From positions 1 through 64,000 of the forward strand of contig JAEUWD010000056.1 in NCBI GenBank assembly GCA_016786485.1: a stretch of 64,000 nucleotides of DNA, in the 5' to 3' direction. Numbering within the stretch: position 1 is the first letter of the stretch; every line of letters begins with the position of its first letter. The position numbers and the translations under genes are program-made. The DNA is from Bacteriovoracaceae bacterium (GTDB taxonomy: Bacteria; Bdellovibrionota; Bacteriovoracia; Bacteriovoracales; Bacteriovoracaceae). Under the pieces are notes generated by a model. The model worked only from the letters and a program-made list of their open reading frames with translations, was not told where the DNA came from and ran no database searches. Positions 1 through 9,151 of this stretch are shown piece after piece.

Positions 1-1
1 G

Positions 2-181
2 TCCATGGAAGAAAATTTACGATTGGCAGTATTAAAGATTATCGCGCATGAAAAGAAATTCATGCTGGGTCGTGGACAAGATTATCTCGAAAATCTCGAT
101 GGTAAAAAATTAGATAAATTTATTGCTTATATTAACCAAACTCATGATAGTATGATTCCGGACATCATGTATAAATCCTAG
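2..181 (+). CDS. C-terminal part of an unrecognised protein (cut by window edge)
   Basis: An open frame enters from the left edge and stops with TAG at 179-181; about 59 residues are visible. The end contains charged helical sequence with GRGQDYLENLDG and ends in IMYKS. An in-frame ATG lies at position 5, but with no upstream sequence the true start cannot be judged. The stop overlaps the AGGAGG ribosome binding site of the next gene, so the two are probably co-transcribed. I do not recognise the family. Confidence 0.6.
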   Translation, partial: SMEENLRLAVLKIIAHEKKFMLGRGQDYLENLDGKKLDKFIAYINQTHDSMIPDIMYKS

Positions 182-190
182 GAGGACGTC

Positions 191-586
191 ATGAACAAGC
201 AAGCTAAAAAAACCTTTCTCGTTAATTGGAAAACTTTAAAACAAGATATCGACAAATTTATTAAAGAAAATAACATTCACGAAGTAAAAGCTACGGTTAA
301 AAAAATGGTTAACAAAGCTCAAGGTGACATTAACCAACTCGTGGACAAAGACGTTTCTGTTATTAAAAAACGTTTCCAAGTTGAAAAAAAACAAGTGGAA
401 AAACTTCTTCAAAAAACACTTCAGGCCGAAGTTAAACGTGCAAAAAGTTTTCTTGAACTTCAAAAAAGAGAAATCACTAAGCTACAAAATAAACTAGATA
501 AAATCAGCAAGATGGCTGCACCAAAAGCTGCTAGTCGTCCTAGAAAGAAATCGACTCGTAAGTCTGCTGCAAGTACTACTACTTAG
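191..586 (+). CDS. basic coiled-coil protein with histone H1-like tail
   Basis: The 131-aa protein is very rich in Lys. Residues ~10-110 are predicted by eye to be long amphipathic helix/coiled coil with heptad-like spacing of I/L/V, and the last ~25 residues form a Lys/Arg/Ala/Ser/Thr tail (PRKKSTRKSAAS) like histone H1/Hc1-type or AlgP-type tails. A nucleoid-binding or phasin-like role is possible; neither is proven. The start is set by AGGAGG at 180-185, 6 nt before ATG. The 3' end overlaps the convergent lipoprotein gene by 8 nt. Confidence 0.75.
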   Translation: MNKQAKKTFLVNWKTLKQDIDKFIKENNIHEVKATVKKMVNKAQGDINQLVDKDVSVIKKRFQVEKKQVEKLLQKTLQAEVKRAKSFLELQKREITKLQNKLDKISKMAAPKAASRPRKKSTRKSAASTTT

Positions 587-1061
587 GATTGTTTTTGGGA
601 GCAACACCTAGCTCAAGACAAGTTTCGCTGTAGGGATATTCTTCATTATCAGTTAAATTTTTCAGGTCACTAAACCTGCAATAACTTGATTTGCGACCGA
701 ATTCCATAACATCGTAGCGACACGTTACAGTAACATCGAATAAAGCATTATTCGTTCGTGAATCATTAATAAAAAACTGGTATTCGCTTTCACCCTCATA
801 CAGCTCTTCGCTTACTTCTAAGTAATCAACTGATTTACCAAGTTTTTCACGTAGAAAGTTAACACCGTTCTGACTTGCATAAAGACACTGCATTTTTGCA
901 CCATCAAAGTAAATGATAAGATCTTCTACCATTTCACCTTTAATCACTTTTTTCATCAAATTTAAAAGGTAATAAGGGTTCTGAATCGTATTCCAGTTAT
1001 CGCAAGAAACGAAAAACGTTAAGGAACAAAACACGGCCAAATATCGATAGAATTTTTGCAT
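579..1061 (-). CDS. small lipoprotein of unknown function
   Basis: The 160-aa product begins with a lipoprotein signal peptide (FCSLTFFVSC; lipobox Cys about residue 20), so it should be lipid-anchored in the envelope. The mature part has four further Cys and no family I recognise. The start is supported by AAAGGTGG just upstream of ATG. It overlaps the 3' end of the convergent basic coiled-coil gene by 8 nt, so their transcripts must share the end region. Confidence 0.75.
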   Translation of the reverse strand: MQKFYRYLAVFCSLTFFVSCDNWNTIQNPYYLLNLMKKVIKGEMVEDLIIYFDGAKMQCLYASQNGVNFLREKLGKSVDYLEVSEELYEGESEYQFFINDSRTNNALFDVTVTCRYDVMEFGRKSSYCRFSDLKNLTDNEEYPYSETCLELGVAPKNNPK

Positions 1062-1115
1062 AAACCACCTTTATGTGATTCTTGCTACCGCAAAATGCTG
1101 TCGATGGCCAAAGTT

Positions 1116-2198
1116 TTATGTTGTAGTAGAAACTTCTTCGCGATAAGGGCGCCACTTTCCTTGCCAAACATTCAAAAAGGCGTTGGTGGCAAGACCTTTT
1201 TCCGGGCTGATTTCGATACAGGCATAAGTTAACTTACTGATATTTTTATGTAATCCGATATCCATGGAAGGAACGGGATTCCAAGTCCCGGTATTAAAAT
1301 AAATCTTTCCTTCAGGGAAACGACGCCACTCAGCAACATGTGTGTGACCCATGATAACGACATTAATATCGCTCCGACGTAAGAAGATTCTTTTAGCAAA
1401 TTTCTCGTATTTAGGATGAACCGATAGTTTCGCCAAAACTTTCCAGTTAGTTTTGAAGTTTTTATTATAACGAGTGTAGGGTGCAAAACGCGTTTTAAAA
1501 AGGTACTTCATCGTCGTAAAAAGAGTGGTAACAAAAAATCTAAAATCGTGCAAAAAGCACCAACGCACATACACGCTCAACGGGCGAACTTTATCGATAT
1601 AAGGGCGCTCTTTTTTCAGTAACGGCATCATATACAAACAAAATAAACTACCCCAAGGGAGATTTAAAATCTTCACGCCATTAGGCCCATCCACAAAATA
1701 TTTATTTTTAGGCACGGAATTTATTTTTTCAAAACGATGACCATGTTCAACTAAAACGCCATGAGTAATAATTTGCTCTTCAAAAACTAACGCAGCTCCT
1801 ATCACTCTCTTAAGCAATTCTTGCGCCGCCGGCCACACCATCGCAAAATCGTGATTACCAAAAATATAGGTAATTTTTTTATTCGGTTTCTTGAGAAAAT
1901 CTTTTAATGATTTGAAAAAATCTGGGTGACCGTTAATGATACTTTTAACTGCTTTGAGCGTATGTTCTTCCGTCCAAAAATGGGTAAAGACACCTTCAAC
2001 ATCGATTTGAATCAAATTTAAAATATCACCGTTTAGAACTAAGTGTACTTCTTCATTTTCATATTTGTCAGTTGAATAAAAATCAAGAAACTCAACAAAT
2101 TTTTCGTCTTCATCAAAGTCTTCTAGAATATTTAATTGGCCGTTACTTAGATATCTTCCCTTACCCAAATGCAAATCACTGACAACTAAAAGCAACAT
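1116..2198 (-). CDS. calcineurin-like metallophosphoesterase
   Basis: The 360-aa protein carries the ordered metal-binding motifs of the metallophosphoesterase superfamily: SDLHLG (7-12), NGD (56-58), GNHD (114-117), HGH (152-154) and GHTH (284-287), so a di-metal phosphohydrolase is well supported. The arrangement resembles the LpxH/UDP-2,3-diacylglucosamine hydrolase group, but at 360 aa it is longer than LpxH (~240 aa) with a basic insert at ~170-270; the substrate is unknown. It lies last in a minus-strand run with the GGDEF gene (9-nt gap) and the pseudo-receiver gene, suggesting co-expression. Confidence 0.85.
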   Translation of the reverse strand: MLLLVVSDLHLGKGRYLSNGQLNILEDFDEDEKFVEFLDFYSTDKYENEEVHLVLNGDILNLIQIDVEGVFTHFWTEEHTLKAVKSIINGHPDFFKSLKDFLKKPNKKITYIFGNHDFAMVWPAAQELLKRVIGAALVFEEQIITHGVLVEHGHRFEKINSVPKNKYFVDGPNGVKILNLPWGSLFCLYMMPLLKKERPYIDKVRPLSVYVRWCFLHDFRFFVTTLFTTMKYLFKTRFAPYTRYNKNFKTNWKVLAKLSVHPKYEKFAKRIFLRRSDINVVIMGHTHVAEWRRFPEGKIYFNTGTWNPVPSMDIGLHKNISKLTYACIEISPEKGLATNAFLNVWQGKWRPYREEVSTTT

Positions 2199-2207
2199 AA
2201 GGTGACC

Positions 2208-3569
2208 CTATTTTGTAAGAATATCTTTAGTACTAATAACTCTACCGCGGCCCATGCGCTTAGAGTTGTACATCATGTTATCAGCGATGGAAATTATATC
2301 CTTGGATGTTTTCGCATCAACTGGAAATTCAGCAATCCCGATCGACACGCTGAGGTGATAAACATTGCCATTTGAAACTTTAAAGTTTCGGCTTTTAATC
2401 ACTTTTAATAAACGTTCACATACCACCGTTGCACTTTCCGCAGGAGTTTCTGGTAAAATGATAACAAACTCATCACCACCATAACGATAAATCAAATCTG
2501 TTTCGCGAATGTAATCTCTGAAGATATGAGAAAGCGAATTTAATAATTCCGTGCCCACAATATGCCCATGACCATCATTAACTAATTTAAAATTATCGAT
2601 ATCGATAAAGAGTACACAAAAGTTTTTTTGATTGGACTCGAAACTTTTTACTAATCGATCGAGATCGTTATATAACCGACGTTGATTATAAAGTCCTGTC
2701 ACATCATCTTTATGTGCTAACTCTGAGAAAATTTCTTTAAATTCGATGGCTTCAATTAAGGCCAGTGTTCTGAGTGAAACTTTAAAAAAATGATGATTTA
2801 AAATATCGAGTAAAATATTTTTTTCAGAATTTGCAATAATGACCTGAACGTAAATAGGATATTTTTCGTAATAGCCTAAGTTAAAAGTGGCCAAGGCTTG
2901 ATCATCTTCAATTTCATCAAAGAAAACATTCATACTATTATGTTCACGCACTTTCAAAAATTCATAATTCTGATTTTCAATAATGATTTTTTGTTTCTTC
3001 CCAATTTTTTTAGTACTTGCATGAATCTGGATAATGCCTTCACCACGACGTAGTGAAACTTTTAAAACATGATAATATTTAATATCGATGTAAATATTGA
3101 GGTATTGATAAATGACCGTGAGATATTCATCGATGTTCTTAATATCTTTCGAAATAACATCGACCAGATTTCGCAAATAACTCGCTTGCACGTGCTCAGT
3201 ATTAAGAATTAATTCTTTAAAAAGCACAGAAATCGCCTCTTCTTCAAACAGGGCGACTTGATTGATACCGTTTTGCTTAGTGGATTGAGTAAATCCATCA
3301 TCATGTTTTTCAACCAATGCGGCAATAACCAGATGAGAATTCTGTTCTTTTATAGCTTTTATCTTAGATAGATTTTTTTCACTCAGAATTTCATGAGAAA
3401 TAAAAACAAAATCAGCCGTACGAAATTCATTTTCAGCAATTTTTTCGATTTTAGCAGCCGTGGCCAAATTGATTTTTATGGGACTGTGACTAGTTGAAGC
3501 GTATTGCTCCAATAATTTGGATTTTTCTTCGGAAAAACCAATAATAAGAACACTGTAGTACGACTTCAA
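2208..3569 (-). CDS. diguanylate cyclase with receiver-like N-terminus
   Basis: The C-terminal ~170 residues form a GGDEF domain with an intact catalytic GGDEF signature at 364-368 and an RETD product-inhibition site (RxxD) exactly five residues upstream, so it should make c-di-GMP and be feedback-inhibited. Residues ~1-110 look like a receiver fold without a clear phospho-acceptor Asp; the middle (~120-280) is probably a sensory/GAF-like module. The start is TTG, with AGGAAA upstream. Only 9 nt separate it from the gene at 3579, which also starts with a pseudo-receiver; the two probably act in one signalling pathway. Confidence 0.88.
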   Translation of the reverse strand: MKSYYSVLIIGFSEEKSKLLEQYASTSHSPIKINLATAAKIEKIAENEFRTADFVFISHEILSEKNLSKIKAIKEQNSHLVIAALVEKHDDGFTQSTKQNGINQVALFEEEAISVLFKELILNTEHVQASYLRNLVDVISKDIKNIDEYLTVIYQYLNIYIDIKYYHVLKVSLRRGEGIIQIHASTKKIGKKQKIIIENQNYEFLKVREHNSMNVFFDEIEDDQALATFNLGYYEKYPIYVQVIIANSEKNILLDILNHHFFKVSLRTLALIEAIEFKEIFSELAHKDDVTGLYNQRRLYNDLDRLVKSFESNQKNFCVLFIDIDNFKLVNDGHGHIVGTELLNSLSHIFRDYIRETDLIYRYGGDEFVIILPETPAESATVVCERLLKVIKSRNFKVSNGNVYHLSVSIGIAEFPVDAKTSKDIISIADNMMYNSKRMGRGRVISTKDILTK

Positions 3570-3578
3570 ACATGTTTC

Positions 3579-5468
3579 CTATATGTCTAAATTCTTTTTT
3601 AGATCATCAATATTCGTATTTGTATTTTCTTCTAATAAACCAATCGCAGTACGAAGAGTTTTCATGACATTATTCAATTTTCCTTCTAACTCTTCTTTTG
3701 ATTGTACTTGTTTTTCTTCATGAACTACGATGTTTTCCATATCAAATTCAAGTAAATCGATTTTACGCTTTAATTCAAGAATTTTTGCATCACGGTTACG
3801 GATTTGAATTTGAGCATCAGCTTTCACTAATTCTAGCTGACCTTCTAATTCTTTTTCACGACCGTAAACGATACGGTAGTCTTCTTTTACTTTCTGATTG
3901 AGCTTCTCGACTTCTTTTTGCAGTAAGCGCTGTTTGCTATTGGCCACTTCTGCTTTTTGCTCTACTGCTGATAAGATTTTTTTCATATCTGACAATTGAG
4001 CTTCGTAATGTTTTTTCACAATTTGAATCTCAGAATCTTTAGACTCAAGTTCAAGGCGAATAGCATCGTATTGTTTATCAATTCTTTCACTTTCAACTTC
4101 TCTTAATCTCACCATCAAACGATTTTTTTCAGCACGCAATGATTCTAATGTTTCTAACAATGCACTCATTTCTTCTGTTTCATGACGATGTGAACGAACC
4201 TGCGGTTCATGATGAGTTGCTGCTTGAACGATTTCTTCTGGTTCAGAGTTAAAAATGGCTTCTTCCGTTATGCTATCGACTGGCGCAACCGCCACTTCTT
4301 CATTGTGAATTTCAGCTCCACTCAAAGAATTGTCACCTTGAATTTCAGCGCTGGCGAGCATATCGCCTATCTCATCCGCAGGCTCAATGGCATCACTATT
4401 GTCTGTATTAAAATTAATACTGACATCACCCACATCTATTGGTTGAGACTTCTGGGCTTCCGCCGTTTCAGCAGCGTTTAAGTAGTTATCAATTTCACGT
4501 AATTGTGTTTTCGCGTGCTCAGACAGATCTAAAGACTCACCACCGATGACTGAAGTTTCGTTACTTGCCAATGGATCGGCGATAAAACTCTCTTGAGTCG
4601 CATCTTCCGTTGTTGCTGCTAAATCAAGCTCTGCACTTGGAGCAGAAGCAGCTTCACCGTTTTCTAGATTAAGTTCAATCGAATTATCTAAATTTAATTC
4701 AATACCGCCTGATTCACCTGCCGCTGGATCAGTTTTAGCATCGGCAATTGTCGGAGCTTCTGGACCAGAATCCAAACTTAATTCAAGGCCAGCACCAGAG
4801 TCTAAGCTGATTTCATTTCCTTGCTCAGCTTGCGGGGTGATTTCGATACTTTCTTGTGTGTCACTCGCACCTAAATCAATCGCCACTTCATAGCCAGCAC
4901 TCGCTTCATCTAAGACTAAGCTCTCGGAATTATCATCCGATGAATCATTTTTAGTATCCACAAGCCCACCTTCTCCCATTGCCTGATTAAAGGCATTTTG
5001 AATCTTGGTGCCTAAATTAAAATTTCCCAAAGTTTGATCAGGAGAAATACCGTGCTCTTCAAGCACTTTACTTTCCGTGGCCGAAATCTCGGGTTCGATG
5101 GTCATTCCAGTAAAGCCGAATTGCTCCAGAATTCGAACCAGGGTCGCCGATTGAATTGGTATTTTAATATAAGCATCCCCACCTTCACTTGAAAATTGAT
5201 GGGCACGAAGTTCTTTAGCAGTTTTATTAGCAGTAAGATAAAATCTTTTGACCTCGGTATAAGTCGAAAGGATGACTTCTACAATCTTGGCGTGATCGTC
5301 TGGCATTTGATCCAGATCAAAAACCACAATTAATTCACGGCCGTTCTTCTCAATGTCTTTGAATAATTCTTCTTTAGTTGAAATCGATTGCGACTTGGCT
5401 TCTTTGGGAATCTTCGCCAAAAAGTCTTTAGTATTCTGTGTGCCTGACTGAAAAAGTACGATTCTCAT
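3579..5468 (-). CDS. pseudo-receiver / acidic repeat / coiled-coil protein
   Basis: The 629-aa protein has three parts. Residues 1-~120 resemble a response-regulator receiver (VVFDLDQ strand, LTAN, and the KIP end). Residues ~130-420 are acidic low-complexity sequence with repeated LSLDSG/LNLDN-type units. Residues ~430-610 form a long charged coiled coil. There is no output enzyme domain. The layout recalls scaffold or polarity proteins such as RomR or FimV-like proteins, but homology is not shown. It is first in a three-gene minus-strand unit with the diguanylate cyclase and metallophosphoesterase. Confidence 0.75.
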   Translation of the reverse strand: MRIVLFQSGTQNTKDFLAKIPKEAKSQSISTKEELFKDIEKNGRELIVVFDLDQMPDDHAKIVEVILSTYTEVKRFYLTANKTAKELRAHQFSSEGGDAYIKIPIQSATLVRILEQFGFTGMTIEPEISATESKVLEEHGISPDQTLGNFNLGTKIQNAFNQAMGEGGLVDTKNDSSDDNSESLVLDEASAGYEVAIDLGASDTQESIEITPQAEQGNEISLDSGAGLELSLDSGPEAPTIADAKTDPAAGESGGIELNLDNSIELNLENGEAASAPSAELDLAATTEDATQESFIADPLASNETSVIGGESLDLSEHAKTQLREIDNYLNAAETAEAQKSQPIDVGDVSINFNTDNSDAIEPADEIGDMLASAEIQGDNSLSGAEIHNEEVAVAPVDSITEEAIFNSEPEEIVQAATHHEPQVRSHRHETEEMSALLETLESLRAEKNRLMVRLREVESERIDKQYDAIRLELESKDSEIQIVKKHYEAQLSDMKKILSAVEQKAEVANSKQRLLQKEVEKLNQKVKEDYRIVYGREKELEGQLELVKADAQIQIRNRDAKILELKRKIDLLEFDMENIVVHEEKQVQSKEELEGKLNNVMKTLRTAIGLLEENTNTNIDDLKKNLDI

Positions 5469-5648
5469 ATATTTGCTTCTATATCCTTTATTTTATGTTA
5501 CCAAAGCCTACAACTGACGCAATCTGTGAAAAAATGCCTGTTCGCGAAGTGAAAAATGACCTTTATTGCCTATAATTATGGGTTCATATTAGTATTAAAG
5601 TAGCTAACTAGCGTTCCGATAGTTATTCATGATACAGAAGGTGATTAT

Positions 5649-6629
5649 ATGAAGCAGTTTTTGATTTTATTACTCGTTGTTTTTAGTACTCGAACTTTGG
5701 CCCAGGCCCAAGAGTATCTTCCACAAAATATTATTCAGTTAGATGATAAGTTTTCTCATCACATTGCGCTGGTAGAAAAATCAAGCCACACACTTTATTT
5801 GTATCAAAACAATAATGGGACTCCACAACTCCTAAAACAGTATAAAGTTGCGACCGGAAAATTTACTGGTAACAAAGCTTCTGAAGGCGACCACAAAACA
5901 CCGGAAGGGATTTATCTACTTGAAAGATTTTTATCCGCTCAAGAACTTGTAGGTATGTACGGCGAAGAAAAATCGAAAATGTATGGAGCTGGTGCCTTCA
6001 CGACTAACTACCCTAACGTTATTGATGAACGTTTAGGCAAAGGTGGAAGCGGGATTTGGTTACACTCAACTGATGATAATACCCGTATTAATAAAGGCCT
6101 TGATTCACGTGGATGCGTCGTTGTTGTTGATGAAGATTTAAAAGATATCTCAAAGTATATCGACTTAGCTAATACCTCGATGGTTATTGTTCAAAACATC
6201 AACTTTCAGCAGAAGAAAACCTGGGAAAGCGTAAAGAACAATATCATGGGTGTGGTTGCTAACTGGCAAGAATCTTGGAAAAACAAAAACTTTGATAGTT
6301 ATATCGGTCATTATCACCCTGAGAAATTCCATGATTCAAAGGGTAATTTTCACGCTTACAAACACTATAAGAAAGCTGTTTTCTCGAATCCAGGCACCCC
6401 TGTCATCAACTTTAATCATGTTTCGGTTTTAGTTCAGAATGACTATGCTGTGGTTCAGATGGAGCAAGATTATCGCTCAACCAATATCAACGATATTGGT
6501 AAGAAAATCCTCTATCTTCAGCAAGACCAAAACTACAATTGGAAAATTGTGGCAGAGCAGTGGAGAAAATTAGACGGCGAGTCAAGAAATTTAGCTTTCG
6601 TTCCAGCGATGAGATTCTTTAAGAATTAA
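5649..6629 (+). CDS. L,D-transpeptidase (YkuD) with NTF2-like C-terminal domain
   Basis: The 326-aa exported protein has a signal peptide ending near residue 20 (LAQAQ). A YkuD domain (~35-175) follows, with the catalytic histidine at H139 (IWLHS) and nucleophile C156 in SRGC, in place of the usual SHGC. A C-terminal ~110-residue segment starting WQESWKNKNF resembles the NTF2-like domain found in Cds6-type L,D-transpeptidases. It should cross-link or edit peptidoglycan in the periplasm. AAGGTG precedes the ATG. The following membrane coiled-coil protein and bactofilin suggest a shape-control cluster. Confidence 0.88.
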   Translation: MKQFLILLLVVFSTRTLAQAQEYLPQNIIQLDDKFSHHIALVEKSSHTLYLYQNNNGTPQLLKQYKVATGKFTGNKASEGDHKTPEGIYLLERFLSAQELVGMYGEEKSKMYGAGAFTTNYPNVIDERLGKGGSGIWLHSTDDNTRINKGLDSRGCVVVVDEDLKDISKYIDLANTSMVIVQNINFQQKKTWESVKNNIMGVVANWQESWKNKNFDSYIGHYHPEKFHDSKGNFHAYKHYKKAVFSNPGTPVINFNHVSVLVQNDYAVVQMEQDYRSTNINDIGKKILYLQQDQNYNWKIVAEQWRKLDGESRNLAFVPAMRFFKN

Positions 6630-6640
6630 GAAATTCAGTC

Positions 6641-6646
6641 TATACT
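6641..6646 (+). promoter_or_regulatory. -10 element for leaderless start at 6654
   Basis: TATACT lies 7 nt before the ATG at 6654, which has no Shine-Dalgarno sequence. Transcription would begin at or next to the start codon. The -35 region (about 6618-6623, TTTAAG) is weak. Read by eye only. Confidence 0.5.
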
Positions 6647-6653
6647 ATCTCTC

Positions 6654-7451
6654 ATGCTTCACAAAAATAATGATGAAATTACATTAATCGTTTACGAATC
6701 CCCTGAACCACCCCGGTTTCTCAAAATTAATAAAAAGGTTTTAAAAACCGTTTTGTTTTTTGCAGCAATGCTTATTCTTATTATGGCAATTACCACTATT
6801 TTCTTAGGTAGCTATATTAAGCAATTACAAAATCGTATCGATGGAAAACTGCCAGAATCAGAAGTGGTAGAAAAACTTAAAAATGAAAACCTAGCACTGA
6901 CGACAAAGTTTAATCAGTTGCAAGCCATTCATAATGAATTAACTCAGCAGCTAGAGCAGAATCCAACAACAGCGAAGGCCGAAGTGGTGCCTGAACCAAA
7001 AGTTCCAACGGAACAAATTCAGAGAGAGAATACTCTTCCTGGTCCAAACGAAGTTCTAAGTTTATTCAAGGCCATTCCGGGTTTCAAAAATTTAACCACA
7101 GAAAAAATGGCAGAGATTCAACGTTTGAATTTTCGTGTTAAAAAAGATGAGATTGTTTTCAGATTCAATCTCGCTAATATTGGAACCGTAAAAAAGCTTA
7201 AAGGTTTTATTTTTGTTATTCAGTACAGTTCGAAGAGTTTAAAGTTTTATCCGCCAATCGATTTAGCGGCCAAAAACTTCAAAGTTGATTTCACTGAAGG
7301 CGAAAGCTTTACTGTTTCAAGATTTAGACCAACTATCATCAATTTTGACTTACCGGAAGAAGAGAAAGAAGTTTATTATAAGGTTCTCCTTTTCAGCAAA
7401 GAAGGTCATTTGATTCTCGAAGAGTATCACGGACCATTTAGCCTTATTTAG
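6654..7451 (+). CDS. single-pass membrane coiled-coil protein upstream of bactofilin
   Basis: The 265-aa protein has a short cytoplasmic N-terminus with PPRFLKINKK, one transmembrane helix at ~28-52, a coiled coil (~55-100) and a ~150-residue beta-rich extracytoplasmic domain. The plan matches the uncharacterised membrane proteins found next to bactofilin genes in many Proteobacteria. It is probably a membrane partner linking the bactofilin scaffold to peptidoglycan enzymes; this is inference from position. The gene is 8 nt before the bactofilin gene, and its own -10 box sits directly before its start codon. Confidence 0.72.
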   Translation: MLHKNNDEITLIVYESPEPPRFLKINKKVLKTVLFFAAMLILIMAITTIFLGSYIKQLQNRIDGKLPESEVVEKLKNENLALTTKFNQLQAIHNELTQQLEQNPTTAKAEVVPEPKVPTEQIQRENTLPGPNEVLSLFKAIPGFKNLTTEKMAEIQRLNFRVKKDEIVFRFNLANIGTVKKLKGFIFVIQYSSKSLKFYPPIDLAAKNFKVDFTEGESFTVSRFRPTIINFDLPEEEKEVYYKVLLFSKEGHLILEEYHGPFSLI

Positions 7452-7459
7452 GAGTTCGA

Positions 7460-7813
7460 ATGAATTTTGGCGATTTTCGTAATTTAAATTTTTCGGTTTT
7501 TGGTAAGGATAGTGAATTCAAAGGAACTTTCTATGTCAGTGGGAACGTGACAATTGCCGCTAATATCGAAGGCGAAATCATTATGCAGAAAGAAGGCAAA
7601 ATTATTCTGGAAAGAACAGGATATTTCAAAGGCAAAATCAAAGGTCATGATATTGAAGTATTTGGTGAAATCGATGGTGAAATTGAAGCGACTGGTGCTT
7701 TAGTTGTTCGTTCATCCGCCAAAATTTCGGGCAAAATGAAAAGTGCACGTCTGGCCATCTACCCTGGTGCTTTTATCAATATTCAGGGTGAAACCACTGA
7801 AGAATTAAAGTAA
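7460..7813 (+). CDS. bactofilin (polymer-forming cytoskeletal protein)
   Basis: The 117-aa protein is nearly all bactofilin (DUF583) beta-helix: repeated short strands with the typical phrases VSGNVTIAANIEGEI, GEIDGEIEATGALVV and SAKISGKM. Such proteins assemble into nucleotide-free filaments at the inner membrane and position murein enzymes. No separate C-terminal extension is present. GGAG precedes ATG. The end overlaps the convergent M16 peptidase gene by 9 nt. The upstream L,D-transpeptidase and membrane coiled-coil genes probably function with it. Confidence 0.92.
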   Translation: MNFGDFRNLNFSVFGKDSEFKGTFYVSGNVTIAANIEGEIIMQKEGKIILERTGYFKGKIKGHDIEVFGEIDGEIEATGALVVRSSAKISGKMKSARLAIYPGAFINIQGETTEELK

Positions 7814-9151
7814 TTTCTTATAATCAATTATTTCAACGTTTGGTAATTTCATTTTCTTGCTAATTTCTTTTGGCGCCACAATCACAATCGTTTGTTCATT
7901 CCAACCAAACACATCACCAAGAACTTTTTCCACTTGCTCCATTTGTTTGCTATCAACACGTTTTGAAAAATCCATCATCTCTTCATAGGTACGCCCCTGA
8001 TGAATGCTGGCGGTTAATCTTTCAAGCAACTCTTCTGGAGCATCCACCAACATTTGCGTGTTACCGACAAGATAAGTTTTCGCTCGCTTGAATGAAACTT
8101 CTTTTTTACTAGGTTCTTGGGAAATATTCTCCAGCAGATTTTTAATGGAGTCTAAAACATCATTTACTTGTTCATTATTAGTTGAAGTGGCAATAATACT
8201 ACGACCATAGCTAGCTTGAGTAGCGGCCAAAGCACTCACCGAATAAGTTAAACCTTTTTCTTGTCTTAAGTCTTCCATGAGTAAAGACGTGAAACCTCCC
8301 CCTAGCCAACTTCCAGCCAACACCAATGATTCATCTGCAAAGTAATCGGCCTTAGGATTTATCATTTTGCCAATACGAATTTGCGCTTGGTTGCCATTAG
8401 GTACCGTCACTAAGTATGCCGCTGGCTTTTGCACAAACTTCGGTTTTGTCAAATTTTTACGACTGATATAAGCAACATCTCCAGTCCAAGCACAATCATT
8501 AGTAATAACATTCTTTAAAACCATTAACTCACGCGGCCCATAGAGAAAGATTTTTTTATTCACTTGTTTTTGAAAGTAATCATTTTTTCGACGTAAACTA
8601 TTTGAATCGATGTTACCGAGAGTCGATATTTTTCCTTCGACTGGATTTTCAAGGCCTGTGGCCACTAACGAAAGTTGGCGATGTGCCCTATCCGCCAAAG
8701 CACTATGAGAAATCACAATATTATTGATCTCACTTTTTCTTTGGGCGAGGTACTGCTCGACCTCTTCTTGCGGAAAAATTGAGTGACGGAAAACATGGCA
8801 GAGTATTTTCATGGTTGGAATGGCATCCTTTACCAACCCCGCAAAAGAAACTTCAGAATATTCATGAGTCGTGCGATTTTCGACTTCCACGCCATAAAAT
8901 TCCAGATTATTGCTCAATTCACTTTTTGAGTATGTATTGGTACCAGATAAATACAGATCGAATAAGGCCTGAGTTTCTCCCAAACGTGTTTCATGATCAC
9001 TTAAAGCTCCGTCATCAAAAAAGATTTTTAGATAAAAGCGCGGACGTTGCTCATCTACTATCCAATGAACGTCGACCCCGTTCCAATTACTTTTTTCATA
9101 AGTCGCATGAGCAAAAGAGCAAAGTGAAAATAACATCAGTATAAACTTCAT
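7805..9151 (-). CDS. M16-family peptidase, inactive (non-catalytic) subunit
   Basis: The 448-aa protein has a signal peptide (CSFAHA, cleavage near residue 16) and the two-repeat M16 fold, including the C-terminal half landmark MEDLRQEKGLTYSVSA. Where active M16 enzymes have HxxEH, this protein reads GETQALFDLYLSGT (58-71): the zinc ligands and the catalytic Glu are absent. Heteromeric M16 enzymes pair such a subunit with a catalytic one, and the catalytic partner is the adjacent gene, overlapping by ATGA (9148-9151). It probably forms a periplasmic heterodimer handling small peptides. Confidence 0.88.
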   Translation of the reverse strand: MKFILMLFSLCSFAHATYEKSNWNGVDVHWIVDEQRPRFYLKIFFDDGALSDHETRLGETQALFDLYLSGTNTYSKSELSNNLEFYGVEVENRTTHEYSEVSFAGLVKDAIPTMKILCHVFRHSIFPQEEVEQYLAQRKSEINNIVISHSALADRAHRQLSLVATGLENPVEGKISTLGNIDSNSLRRKNDYFQKQVNKKIFLYGPRELMVLKNVITNDCAWTGDVAYISRKNLTKPKFVQKPAAYLVTVPNGNQAQIRIGKMINPKADYFADESLVLAGSWLGGGFTSLLMEDLRQEKGLTYSVSALAATQASYGRSIIATSTNNEQVNDVLDSIKNLLENISQEPSKKEVSFKRAKTYLVGNTQMLVDAPEELLERLTASIHQGRTYEEMMDFSKRVDSKQMEQVEKVLGDVFGWNEQTIVIVAPKEISKKMKLPNVEIIDYKKLL

